Positions 5,693-13,968 of a stretch of 29,486 nt of DNA are shown here, one piece after another. Where the stretch lies: positions 1-29,486 of the forward strand of contig JAKOSR010000040.1 of the NCBI GenBank assembly GCA_029777225.1, written 5' to 3'. Made by a program: the position numbers and the translations under genes. This stretch comes from Chloroflexota bacterium (GTDB lineage Bacteria > Chloroflexota > Anaerolineae > Anaerolineales > Anaerolineaceae). Numbering within the stretch: the first letter of the stretch is position 1; every line of letters begins with the position of its first letter. The notes below the pieces were generated by a model, which was not told the DNA's origin, searched no databases, and was given only the letters and a program-made list of their open reading frames with translations.

Positions 5693-8600
5693 ATGACTGA
5701 CTTGATGCCTCCAAAAACATACGCCCGCATTCCGGTAGGGTTGGAGCTGCCCCAATTAATCCAGGTGCAACTGGACTCGTTCCAGCGCCTGAAGGAAGAA
5801 GGGCTCGGAAGCCTGTTCAACGAGATATCCCCAATTGCCTCCTATGGCAATGAATTGCGTCTGCATTTTCCCAGCAATACACCGCTCTCCGAGGAATTCG
5901 GTCTGCGCTACTGGTTTGAAGAACCCAAGTATTCGATGGAAGAATGCCTTGAACGGGATTTGACTTACGCCTGCCCGCTGTATGTTTCAGTGCTTTTGGA
6001 AGGCAGCACGCAAAGCGAAAAAATCAAGCAGGACCTCTTCCTGGGTGATTTCCCCGAGATGACCCCTAAGGGCACCTTCATCATTAACGGCACCGAACGC
6101 GTGGTGGTTTCACAGTTAATTCGTTCCCCGGGTGTGTACTTCCAAGCCGAGGTTGACCGCACCACGGGTCGTTACATGTCCACCTCCAAGCTTATCCCCG
6201 ACCGGGGGGCCTGGATGGAGTATGAAACCCGCAAGAATGATTTCATTATTCTCAAGTTCAACCGCAAGCGGACCATGCCAATCACCATCTTCCTGCGCGC
6301 CCTCGCGGCTGTGGATGACGGCATGCCCGATTCCCCGCTCAAGACTGGCACCAACGAAGAAATTTTAGCGCTCTTCGCGGACGTGGACAACAACCCCGAA
6401 CATCCCTACATCCTGTCCTCTTTTGAGCAGGAGCCCAGCTACCAGCTGACGGGCAACCAGACCATCGCTGAAGCCGCGCTAATTGAGTTCTTTAAGCGCC
6501 TGCGCCCGGGTGAGCCGCCCACGCTGGATAACGCCCGCAACCACATCATTGAACAGCTGTTTGACCCGCGCCACTATGACCTCGAAAAGGTCGGCCGCTA
6601 CAAGTTAAACCAGAAGCTCGACCTGCAGGATATCGTCCCGATATCCCATCGCATGATCACGAAATATGACGTTGTGCGCCTCATCAGGCACATGATTCAA
6701 ATTAACAACGGCGTGATGCCGCCCGATGACATTGACCACCTGGGCAACCGCCGCATTAAGACTGTTGGCGAACTCATCCAGAACAAGCTGCGTGTTGGCC
6801 TGCGGCGCATGGAGCGTGTCATTAAGGAACGTATGTCCATCCGGGACCAGGGAGGTTCTGTCTCCCCAATCAGCCTGGTGAACATCCGCCCGTTGGTGGC
6901 CTCGCTACGCGAATTCTTCGGTTCCAGCCAGCTTTCCCAGTTCATGGAGGAGACCAACCCGCTCTCCGAGCTGCGCCACAAGCGCACCGTCTCGGCCCTG
7001 GGCCCTGGTGGCCTGCGCCGTGAACGCGCCGGCTTCGACGTCCGTGACGTGCACTTCTCGCACTACGGCCGCATCTGCCCGATTGAAACCCCAGAAGGCC
7101 CGAACATTGGTCTGATTGGCCGTTTGGCGGCCTATGCCAAGGTAAACGAGTATGGGTTCATCGAAACCCCGTACCGCAGGGTCTATCGCTCCATGAAGGG
7201 CAGCGACCCCAAGCTTGTGGACCACCTGCTCCGCCAGGATATCATGGATATCGATGGGGGAACGCTTTTCAAGGCCGAGACCCGGGTGACCGAGGAAATG
7301 GCAGCCAAGATTCGCGAACTCGGCATCCAGAATGTTCTGGTGCGGCCCTATGTGAGTGATGAATACGAATACCTGTCCGCTGACGCGGAAGATAAATACG
7401 TGATTGCCCAGGCGAACGCTCCGCTAAACGAATACCACGAGTTTGTGCATCGCAACTCCTGCCGCTTCCACTCCACCTTCGCGATTTACGATTACGAATA
7501 TATCGATTATATGGATGTGGCCCCGAACCAGGTGGTCGGCATCTCCGCCGCGCTCATCCCGTTCCTCGAGCACGATGACGCCAACCGCGCCCTGATGGGC
7601 TCGAACATGCAGACGCAGGCTGTACCGCTGCTGCGCCCCGAAGTGCCGACCGTTTCGACCGGTATGGAAGGCGCTGCTGTGGCAGATTCCGGCCAGGTGA
7701 TTATCGCGGATGAGGACGGTGAGGTTATCTCCGTAACCGGCGAGAGCCTGGTTATCAAGCAATCCAATGGCGACCTGCGCCATCACAAATTGCGCAAATA
7801 CCAGCGTTCAAACCAATCCACCTGTATCGACCAGCGTCCGGCAGTCCAGAAGGGACAATTTGTCCACAAGGGCGACGTCATTGTCGACTCTTCCTCCACC
7901 GAGGATGGCAAACTGGCGTTGGGCCAGAACGTGGTGGTTGCCCTGGTGCCCTGGGAAGGCTTCAACTTTGAAGACGCCATCCTGATTTCAGAGCGCCTGG
8001 TTGAGGACGACCGCTATACCAGCGTCCACATTGAAAAATACGAAATCGAAGCGCGCGATACCAAGCTGGGCCCCGAGGAAATCACCCGTGAAATCCCCAA
8101 CACCGGCGAGGATACTATCCGTGACCTCGATGAGAACGGTATCATTCGCATCGGCGCCGAAGTCGGGCCTGAAACCATCCTGGTTGGTAAGATTACGCCC
8201 AAGGGTGAGAAGGAACTGACCCCGGAAGAACGCCTGCTGCGCGCCATTTTTGGTGAAAAGTCCCGCGATGTGAAGGACACCTCCCTGCGTATGCCCCATG
8301 GCGAGCGCGGCATCGTGGTGGACGTGAAGGTCTTCAACCGTGAAGACAACGCCGACCTCAACGCCGGCGTGGACAAGATGGTGCGTGTTTCGGTTGCCCA
8401 GCGCCGCAAGATTACCGCTGGCGACAAGATGGCTGGCCGGCACGGCAACAAGGGCTGCGTCTCTATGGTGCTGCCTGTTGAGGACATGCCCTTCCTGGAA
8501 GATGGCACCCCGGTGGATATCATCCTGAATCCGCTTGGCATCCCGGGCCGTATGAACATCGGCCAGGTGCTGGAAGCGGAATTGGGCTGGGCTGCCCGCA

Positions 8601-9628
8601 GCCTTGGCTTCCGCGCCATCACCCCCGTCTTTGACGGAGCCACCGAAGCTGAAATTGAAGCGGAACTCGGCCGGGCCTGGATGATTGACGAAGCCTGGAA
8701 AATGACCGCCGTCAAGGGTTGGGAGATGCTGAAGGGCGTTGAGTACGACCCGGAAATGATTCGCGATGATGACTTTGTGCGCCTGCTCTACCTTGAACAG
8801 CGCCTGGGTAATGACCGCGAACAAGTGTATGCCATCAAGGAAAACCTCGGCGTTGCCCGCCGGGTAGCGTTGAACCTGTGGCTGGAAGACAACGGGTATG
8901 ACCCCAAGGCCATCTTGTCCTTCCCGGAAAACAAAATCGCGACGAGCGAACGCTCCGCCCAGGACGACCGCGCTGTACGCGCCTGCCTGCGACTTTGGTC
9001 CAAATTGCAGGACCGCGAAATTAAAGAATCGCTCAGCACGCCTGAAATGGTTGAACAGGCCCGGGCCATCATGTTTGAAACTGGTGTTCCCGTGCCGACG
9101 ATTGGCAAGCAATTGCTGCGTGACGGCCGCACCGGCATGTTATACGACCAGCCGGTTACAGTGGGCGTCATGACCATGCTCAAGCTGCACCACCTGGTTG
9201 AAGATAAGGTACACGCGCGCTCAACCGGCCCATACAGCCTGGTGACCCAACAGCCGCTCGGTGGCAAAGCCCAGTTTGGTGGCCAACGCTTCGGCGAAAT
9301 GGAAGTTTGGGCGCTGGAAGCTTATGGCGCCGCCCACACCCTGCAGGAAATGTTGACGGTCAAGTCGGATGATGTCATTGGCCGTACGGCCACGTATGAA
9401 GCCATCGTCAAGCGTGAGGCCATCAGCGCGCCTGGCATCCCCGCGGCCTTCCGTGTGCTCGTCAAGGAACTCCAATCCCTGAGCCTGGCCGTGGAAGCCA
9501 TCATGGAAGACGGCGACATTATCAAGTTTGGTAAGGACTCCGAGCGTAACCAGCCACCCCGGATGCAAACCGGTTTACTTGGGCTTGGGCAGGATATCCT
9601 GCCTGGCGCGGGTTTCTTTACCAACTAA
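5693..9628 (+). CDS. rpoB: RNA polymerase beta subunit
   Basis: Catalytic core subunit of RNA polymerase; 1311 residues, within the family range. It starts with a typical N-terminus (ARIPVGLELPQLIQVQLDSF). The rifampicin-pocket region is at about residues 407-445 (SSQLSQFMEETNPLSEL...HYGRICPIETPEGPNIG), the catalytic-region motifs EGFNFEDAILISERL and GDKMAGRHGNKG lie near nt 7960 and 8430, and the clamp-interacting C-terminus includes GGKAQFGGQRFGEMEVWALEAYG. The ATG at 5693 has AGGAG 6 nt upstream. Relative to E. coli, Asp516 is Glu419 and Arg529 is Thr432; both positions contact rifampicin. The gene stands alone: a strong terminator follows and rpoC is not in the window. Confidence 0.99.
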   Translation: MTDLMPPKTYARIPVGLELPQLIQVQLDSFQRLKEEGLGSLFNEISPIASYGNELRLHFPSNTPLSEEFGLRYWFEEPKYSMEECLERDLTYACPLYVSVLLEGSTQSEKIKQDLFLGDFPEMTPKGTFIINGTERVVVSQLIRSPGVYFQAEVDRTTGRYMSTSKLIPDRGAWMEYETRKNDFIILKFNRKRTMPITIFLRALAAVDDGMPDSPLKTGTNEEILALFADVDNNPEHPYILSSFEQEPSYQLTGNQTIAEAALIEFFKRLRPGEPPTLDNARNHIIEQLFDPRHYDLEKVGRYKLNQKLDLQDIVPISHRMITKYDVVRLIRHMIQINNGVMPPDDIDHLGNRRIKTVGELIQNKLRVGLRRMERVIKERMSIRDQGGSVSPISLVNIRPLVASLREFFGSSQLSQFMEETNPLSELRHKRTVSALGPGGLRRERAGFDVRDVHFSHYGRICPIETPEGPNIGLIGRLAAYAKVNEYGFIETPYRRVYRSMKGSDPKLVDHLLRQDIMDIDGGTLFKAETRVTEEMAAKIRELGIQNVLVRPYVSDEYEYLSADAEDKYVIAQANAPLNEYHEFVHRNSCRFHSTFAIYDYEYIDYMDVAPNQVVGISAALIPFLEHDDANRALMGSNMQTQAVPLLRPEVPTVSTGMEGAAVADSGQVIIADEDGEVISVTGESLVIKQSNGDLRHHKLRKYQRSNQSTCIDQRPAVQKGQFVHKGDVIVDSSSTEDGKLALGQNVVVALVPWEGFNFEDAILISERLVEDDRYTSVHIEKYEIEARDTKLGPEEITREIPNTGEDTIRDLDENGIIRIGAEVGPETILVGKITPKGEKELTPEERLLRAIFGEKSRDVKDTSLRMPHGERGIVVDVKVFNREDNADLNAGVDKMVRVSVAQRRKITAGDKMAGRHGNKGCVSMVLPVEDMPFLEDGTPVDIILNPLGIPGRMNIGQVLEAELGWAARSLGFRAITPVFDGATEAEIEAELGRAWMIDEAWKMTAVKGWEMLKGVEYDPEMIRDDDFVRLLYLEQRLGNDREQVYAIKENLGVARRVALNLWLEDNGYDPKAILSFPENKIATSERSAQDDRAVRACLRLWSKLQDREIKESLSTPEMVEQARAIMFETGVPVPTIGKQLLRDGRTGMLYDQPVTVGVMTMLKLHHLVEDKVHARSTGPYSLVTQQPLGGKAQFGGQRFGEMEVWALEAYGAAHTLQEMLTVKSDDVIGRTATYEAIVKREAISAPGIPAAFRVLVKELQSLSLAVEAIMEDGDIIKFGKDSERNQPPRMQTGLLGLGQDILPGAGFFTN

Positions 9629-9684
9629 CAAGAATTTAACAGCTGCCGGAAGCTACACTTCCCCAGGCAGAAAATGATTACCAT

Positions 9685-9719
9685 CGGGCCAGCCACCAAA
9701 AGCTGGCCCGGTTCTTTTT
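9685..9719 (+). terminator. Intrinsic terminator after rpoB
   Basis: CGGGCCAGC (9685-9693) pairs perfectly with GCTGGCCCG (9702-9710), followed by GTTCTTTTT. A nine-pair GC-rich stem with a T-rich tail is strong and should end the rpoB transcript. Confidence 0.93.
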
Positions 9720-9956
9720 ATGGAGCCAGGTCTGGCCGGGAGGGTGACCTGTTCACGCCGTGGACCCGTGACGCGAGGGGCACTCTGGACCGGGCAGGTT
9801 ACCGTGTGATTTTGTCAATTTGCCAATTGTTTCGCGCGTTATTGATTAATGTATAGTAAAATAGCGCGTCGGTCAGTGGAAGGCGTCCGCGTGCGGGTTA
9901 CACGGCCTCGGAGGCAGTTTGAGGACCGCGGTTTGGAATTGAAAAGCCAACAAACC

Positions 9957-9986
9957 TTGACTCTTGTTGGAACTACATGGTAGAAT
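9957..9986 (+). promoter_or_regulatory. Promoter of the str block, with a dyad around the -35
   Basis: TTGACT (9957-9962), an 18-nt spacer and TAGAAT (9981-9986). An inverted repeat, CCAACAA (9947-9953) and TTGTTGG (9964-9970), flanks the -35 hexamer and looks like an operator. Transcription would start near 9993, leaving a leader of about 120 nt before rpsL. Confidence 0.75.
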
Positions 9987-10114
9987 AGCCCTTCGCATCC
10001 GAAAGGCGAATTCTTTTCTGATGCGAAAATGCAGAACGCAGACCCGGGCCATCCGTGTTTTTGATGGCCTTGATTATTGAATAATTGTTTTAATTTTAGG
10101 TACGGAGGCAAAGA

Positions 10115-10537
10115 GTGCCAACAATTAACCAACTGGTAAGGAACGGTCGCAAGACGAAACATCAGAAGAGCAAATCTCCTGCTCTGCAATTCACGCTCAA
10201 TTCCGAGAAGCAGCGTAGGACGCGCCAACCCAAGGGTGCCCCGCAGAAACGCGGAGTTTGCACCATCGTGCGCACCATGACCCCCAAGAAACCGAACTCA
10301 GCGCTACGCAAGATTGCCCGTGTTCGCCTTTCCAACGGCATGGAAGTCACCGCGTACATCCCGGGTGAGGGCCATCAGCTGCAGGAGCACAGTGTTGTGC
10401 TCGTGCGCGGCGGCAGGGTGAAGGATTTACCTGGTGTGCGGTATCACATCGTGCGTGGCACGCTGGATACCACCGGTGTTGCCGATCGTAAGCGCGCACG
10501 TTCAAAATACGGCGCCAAACGTCCGGAATCCAAGTAA
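10115..10537 (+). CDS. rpsL: 30S ribosomal protein S12
   Basis: Decoding-centre protein of the small subunit; 140 residues. The core is highly conserved (TPKKPNSALRK, PGEGHQLQEHSVVLVRGGRVKDLPGVRYH). The lysines in TPKKPNS, where streptomycin-resistance changes occur, are the wild-type residues. Relative to E. coli S12 (124 residues) there is an insertion of about 15 residues after SPAL (about 27-42), of the kind known in Bacillus-type S12. The start is GTG, selected by GGAGG at 10104-10108 and the conserved N-terminus PTINQLVR. It is the first gene of the str block. Confidence 0.98.
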   Translation: MPTINQLVRNGRKTKHQKSKSPALQFTLNSEKQRRTRQPKGAPQKRGVCTIVRTMTPKKPNSALRKIARVRLSNGMEVTAYIPGEGHQLQEHSVVLVRGGRVKDLPGVRYHIVRGTLDTTGVADRKRARSKYGAKRPESK

Positions 10538-10615
10538 AAGGGATGAAGACGGGCAAAGGGCCAGCCACGCCATGTGAGGCGGGCACCCCGCGCCTGTTGA
10601 TACTGAGGAGTCATC

Positions 10616-11086
10616 ATGTCAAGAAGAATTAAACCCGAAAAACGAGAAGTCATCCCTGACGTGCGCTTTAACAACCAGCATGTTCAGATGATGATCAACC
10701 GCATCATGCTCAACGGCAAGAAAAGCACCGTGACCACCCTGGTGTACGACGCCATCGACGCCATCAGCGCCAAGACCGGCAAGGAAGGCATTGAAGTCTT
10801 CGAGCAGGCCTTGCGCAATGTTGGGCCCGCCATGGAAGTCCGCCCCCGCCGTGTGGGTGGCGCCACTTACCAGGTGCCTATGGAAGTCTCCCCGGAACGC
10901 CGCCTGACGCTGGCCATGCGCTGGATTATTGCTGCTTCCCGCGCCCGCTCTGGCAAGAGCTACTCTGAGAAACTCGCTGGTGAATTGATGGACGCCGCTG
11001 AAAACCAGGGCGCTTCCATTCGCCGCAAGGAAGAAACGCACAAGATGGCGGAAGCCAACCGTGCTTTCTCTCACTTCCGGATGTAG
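10616..11086 (+). CDS. rpsG: 30S ribosomal protein S7
   Basis: Primary 16S rRNA-binding protein that nucleates the 30S head; 156 residues, the standard length. It starts MSRRIKPEKREVIPD and contains the conserved RPRRVGGATYQVPMEV loop and RWIIAASRARSGKSY. GAGGAG lies upstream of the ATG. The 78-nt gap after rpsL includes a small GC hairpin (GCGGG 10579-10583 with CCCGC 10587-10591); in E. coli the equivalent spacer binds S7 for translational feedback, but that role here is only an analogy. Confidence 0.98.
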   Translation: MSRRIKPEKREVIPDVRFNNQHVQMMINRIMLNGKKSTVTTLVYDAIDAISAKTGKEGIEVFEQALRNVGPAMEVRPRRVGGATYQVPMEVSPERRLTLAMRWIIAASRARSGKSYSEKLAGELMDAAENQGASIRRKEETHKMAEANRAFSHFRM

Positions 11087-11113
11087 GCCCGTACCTTAAC
11101 AGCCCAGGTTAAA

Positions 11114-13186
11114 ATGACAGATTTTCCGCTCGAGCGATATCGCAATATTGGCATCATTGCACACATTGATGCCGGCAAAACGACAACCACCGAGCGGATT
11201 TTGTTTTATACCGGCAAGACCTATCGCCTTGGTAATGTGGACGATGGCACTACGGTCACCGACTGGATGGACCAGGAACGTGAACGTGGCATCACCATTG
11301 TCTCCGCTGCTGTCACGGCGGAGTGGAAAGACCACCGCATCAACCTCATCGACACCCCCGGGCACATCGACTTCACCGCCGAAGTGCAGCGCTCGCTGCG
11401 CGTGCTGGATGGTGGCGTGGTAGTGTTTGACTCGGTGCAGGGCGTGGAACCCCAAAGCGAAACCGTTTGGCGACAGGCGGACCGCTACCAGGTGCCCCGC
11501 ATTTGCTTTGCCAACAAGATGGACCGGGTGGGCGCTTCTTACAACCGCACCATCCGCAGCATCCATGACCGCCTGGGTGCCAACGCCCTGGCCATGCAAA
11601 TCCCGATTGGGCGTGAATCCGCTTTTAGTGGCGTGATTAACCTGCTCGAAGAGAACGCGGTCTTTTTCGACGATGAAGCCGGCCTGGAGCCGCGCGTGAC
11701 GGATATCCCCGCGGAATACCAACAGGAAGCCGCTGAAAAACGCGCCGTCCTGGTGGAACGCATCGCCGAGCTGGACGATGACCTAACGGTCAAGTTCCTT
11801 GAGGGCGATACCCTGACCCTGCCTGAATTGAAAGAAGCTTTGCGCAAGGCCGTACTGGCCAACCTGGCTACACCCGTCTTCTGTGGTTCCAGCCTCAAGA
11901 ACAAGGGCGTTCAAATTGTTTTGGACGCGGTGGTGGATTACCTCCCCTCACCTTTGGATATTCCCCCGGTCAAAGCCACCCTCCTCCGGGATGGCAGCGA
12001 AGTGTTGCGCGAAGCCCGCGATGACGAGCCGCTCAGCGCGCTGGTGTTCAAGATTGTCACCGACCCGTACATGGGCCGCCTGGCTTACATCCGCGTGTAT
12101 TCTGGCAAGGTCAAGCAAGGTGGGACCGTGCAGAACTCCTCCAAGGATAAAAAAGAACGCGTTGGCCGTTTGCTGCGCATGTACGCTGATCGCCGCGAGG
12201 ACATCACGGAATTGGGTGCTGGTGATATTGGCGCCATCCTGGGCCTCAAGTTTAGCTTTACGGGCGACACCCTGAGCGATTCAAGCGCCCCGGTGGTGTT
12301 GGAAAGCATTCACTTCCCGGACCCAGTCATCTCCATCGCGATTGAGCCCAAAACCAAGGCGGACCAGGACCGCATGGCCGAATCTTTGAACAAACTTTCA
12401 GAGGAAGACCCCACCTTCAAGGTGCGCCAGGATGAAGTAACCGGACAAACCGTTATTTCGGGCATGGGCGAGCTGCACCTGGATGTGCTGGTGAGCCGTC
12501 TGTTGCGGGAATTCAAGGTGCAGGCGAACGTGGGCAAACCACGGGTTGCCTACCGTGAAGCCATCACCCGCCCGGTGGAAGACGTGCGGTACAAGTACAC
12601 CAAGCAAAGCGGCGGCCACGGCCAATATGGCGACGTGGTCATCAACCTGGAACCCCTGTCCAACGGCGAGGGCATCCAGTTTGTGAACAAGATTACCGGC
12701 GGGTCCATTCCCAAGGAATACATCCCCGCGATTGAAAAAGGCGTGTACGAAGCCGCGGAAAGCGGCCCCTTAGCCGGTTTCACCATGACCGATATAAAGG
12801 TCACGCTGGTGGATGGTTCGTACCACGAGGTGGACTCGAGTGAAATGGCCTTCCGGATGGCTGCCATCTTCGCCATGCGCGAAGCGGCTGAAAAAGCCGG
12901 CCCGGTCATCATGGAACCCATCATGAAAGTGGAAATCACCGTCCCCGAGGAGTACACCGGCGATATCATCGGCCAGGTGAACGCCCGTGCGGGCAACATT
13001 TTGGGCATGGACGAACGCTTTGGCAATGCCAAGGCCATCGACGCTGAAATCCCGCTATCTGAGATGTTTGGGTATGCCACCGAGCTGCGCTCAGCGACCC
13101 AGGGCCGCGGCGTGTTCACCATGGAGTTCAAACATTACGCCCAGGTGTCCGAGAGCATGAAACGCAAAATCCTCGGAGAAAAGTAA
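11114..13186 (+). CDS. fusA: Elongation factor G
   Basis: GTPase that drives translocation of tRNA and mRNA on the ribosome; 690 residues, normal for EF-G. The GTPase motifs are all present: P-loop HIDAGKTTTTERI (about 17-29), switch II DTPGHIDFTAEV, and NKMD. Domains II to V follow, ending with the conserved EMFGYATELRSATQGRGVFTMEF. The switch I segment reads DGTTVTDWMDQERERGITI. It sits 27 nt after rpsG with AGGT as a modest ribosome site. A terminator-like hairpin follows the stop, and tuf, which often comes next, is missing. Confidence 0.98.
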   Translation: MTDFPLERYRNIGIIAHIDAGKTTTTERILFYTGKTYRLGNVDDGTTVTDWMDQERERGITIVSAAVTAEWKDHRINLIDTPGHIDFTAEVQRSLRVLDGGVVVFDSVQGVEPQSETVWRQADRYQVPRICFANKMDRVGASYNRTIRSIHDRLGANALAMQIPIGRESAFSGVINLLEENAVFFDDEAGLEPRVTDIPAEYQQEAAEKRAVLVERIAELDDDLTVKFLEGDTLTLPELKEALRKAVLANLATPVFCGSSLKNKGVQIVLDAVVDYLPSPLDIPPVKATLLRDGSEVLREARDDEPLSALVFKIVTDPYMGRLAYIRVYSGKVKQGGTVQNSSKDKKERVGRLLRMYADRREDITELGAGDIGAILGLKFSFTGDTLSDSSAPVVLESIHFPDPVISIAIEPKTKADQDRMAESLNKLSEEDPTFKVRQDEVTGQTVISGMGELHLDVLVSRLLREFKVQANVGKPRVAYREAITRPVEDVRYKYTKQSGGHGQYGDVVINLEPLSNGEGIQFVNKITGGSIPKEYIPAIEKGVYEAAESGPLAGFTMTDIKVTLVDGSYHEVDSSEMAFRMAAIFAMREAAEKAGPVIMEPIMKVEITVPEEYTGDIIGQVNARAGNILGMDERFGNAKAIDAEIPLSEMFGYATELRSATQGRGVFTMEFKHYAQVSESMKRKILGEK

Positions 13187-13200
13187 AATTGTGAAAAACG

Positions 13201-13230
13201 GGTCGGCGCAAGTTCCTGGCCGGCCTTTTT
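13201..13230 (+). terminator. Terminator-like hairpin between fusA and rpsJ
   Basis: GGTCGGC (13201-13207) pairs with GCCGGCC (13219-13225, one G-T pair) around an 11-nt loop, followed by TTTTT. It lies 15 nt after the fusA stop and only about 30 nt before rpsJ, with no room for a promoter in between, so rpsJ must depend on readthrough or antitermination. Confidence 0.78.
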
Positions 13231-13262
13231 GAGATATCAACGCAGAACGATTTAGGAAAACT

Positions 13263-13571
13263 ATGGCAAAACAGAAGATTAGAATTCGTTTGAAAGCTTA
13301 TGACCACCGCATTTTGGATCAGTCCGCCAAGCGCATCGTGGAAACCGCGGAACGCAGTGGCGCGCGTGTGATCGGCCCCGTTCCGTTGCCGACCAAAATG
13401 GAGAAGTTCACGGTTCGCCGTTCCACCTTCATCGATAAAGACTCCCAGGAACACTTTGAGATCCGCACCCACAACCGCCTGATCGACGTGATGGAACCTG
13501 ATTCCAAGACCATCGACATGCTGATGCGTCTCAATCTGCCTGCCGGCGTGGACATCGAGATCAAGCTCTAA
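13263..13571 (+). CDS. rpsJ: 30S ribosomal protein S10 (NusE)
   Basis: Small-subunit head protein that also acts, as NusE with NusB, in transcription antitermination. 102 residues, standard length, with the conserved KIRIRLKAYDHRILD start, RVIGPVPLPTKMEKFTV and the loop HFEIRTHNRLIDV. AGGA lies 6 nt upstream of the ATG. Usually it heads the S10 operon directly before rplC; here it is cut off from rplC by a terminator and about 1.5 kb containing a lipoprotein gene, and is separated from fusA by another terminator-like hairpin. Confidence 0.98.
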   Translation: MAKQKIRIRLKAYDHRILDQSAKRIVETAERSGARVIGPVPLPTKMEKFTVRRSTFIDKDSQEHFEIRTHNRLIDVMEPDSKTIDMLMRLNLPAGVDIEIKL

Positions 13572-13696
13572 GGCGGATCTCCGGTTGTTCCGGTGTGCCG
13601 TGAGGTAGGGCTGGAAGAATCGCGACAACCCAAGGGGATTATTGAAAGCGGTTATTTCGCTTTCAGAGAATTAGCGTTCCCATTTTTCAAATATTA

Positions 13697-13719
13697 GGCG
13701 GTTACACCGCCTTTTTGTT
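13697..13719 (+). terminator. Intrinsic terminator after rpsJ
   Basis: GGCGGT (13697-13702) pairs with ACCGCC (13706-13711) around a 3-nt loop, followed by TTTTTGTTT. It marks the end of the str-rpsJ transcript and uncouples rpsJ from rplC. Confidence 0.85.
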
Positions 13720-13832
13720 TTAAGTTCCACTTCGCGGATGGTCTGGTGTGTTTGTGTGTGTGTAACCCTAAACGCGTAACAAGTTGTTGACACGCGGGAA
13801 CAAATTTTGGCAGACAGAAGTCCCTTATGAAA

Positions 13833-13860
13833 TTGGTAGTATTATTCAACAAAAGATAAT
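13833..13860 (+). promoter_or_regulatory. Candidate promoter of the lipoprotein gene
   Basis: TTGGTA (13833-13838), a 16-nt spacer and GATAAT (13855-13860). Four of six bases match at -35 and five of six at -10. It would give a leader of about 100 nt that includes the two tiny ORFs. Confidence 0.4.
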
Positions 13861-13876
13861 AGGGAGAAATATCATC

Positions 13877-13965
13877 ATGAACAAGACGGGGAGCTGATGA
13901 GCACGTTCTACCTGAATACCATCGGCAAGAAGCTATATATTCCAATGATGTTTTCAGGAGAGTAA
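13877..13965 (+). other. Two tiny overlapping ORFs upstream of the lipoprotein gene
   Basis: An ATG at 13877, preceded by AGGGAG, encodes MNKTGS and stops at 13897. Its TGA overlaps the ATG (13897) of a 22-codon frame encoding MSTFYLNTIGKKLYIPMMFS followed by GE, which ends 3 nt before the lipoprotein ATG. Stop/start overlaps suggest translational coupling. They might be leader peptides, or the second could be a remnant of a lost gene. I do not recognise either peptide. Confidence 0.35.
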
Positions 13966-13968
13966 GCG

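Larger units (their letters stand above)
9629..10114 (+). other. Intergenic region between rpoB and rpsL
   Basis: Holds the rpoB terminator (9685-9719), then about 230 nt with no supported ORF and only weak promoter-like words (TATAGT at 9851, TAAAAT near 9855), then the rpsL promoter (9957-9986). In the leader, TTCGCATC (9992-9999) can pair with GATGCGAA (10020-10027), and GGCCATC (10047-10053) with GATGGCC (10063-10069). The second stem is followed by an AT-rich tract rather than a clean T-run. These may be sites for ribosomal-protein feedback or attenuation; nothing in the sequence identifies the ligand. Confidence 0.7.
13572..13968 (+). other. Intergenic region between rpsJ and the lipoprotein gene
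   Basis: Contains a 7-bp hairpin GAAAGCG/CGCTTTC (13644-13664), the rpsJ terminator (13697-13719), a TG-rich microsatellite-like run (13745-13763), an isolated TTGACA at 13787, and a modest promoter candidate TTGGTA-16-GATAAT (13833-13860). Two tiny overlapping ORFs precede the lipoprotein gene. Composition is visibly more AT-rich from about 13760 on than in the ribosomal genes. Confidence 0.65.

Noticed and set aside
7988..9112. 374-residue open frame on the minus strand
   Set aside because: Entirely antisense to rpoB, His/Phe/Ala-rich composition from codon shadowing, no ribosome site or family match.
13745..13763. TG-rich run as a possible regulatory repeat
   Set aside because: Short and imperfect, with no other copies in the window; probably low-complexity sequence.
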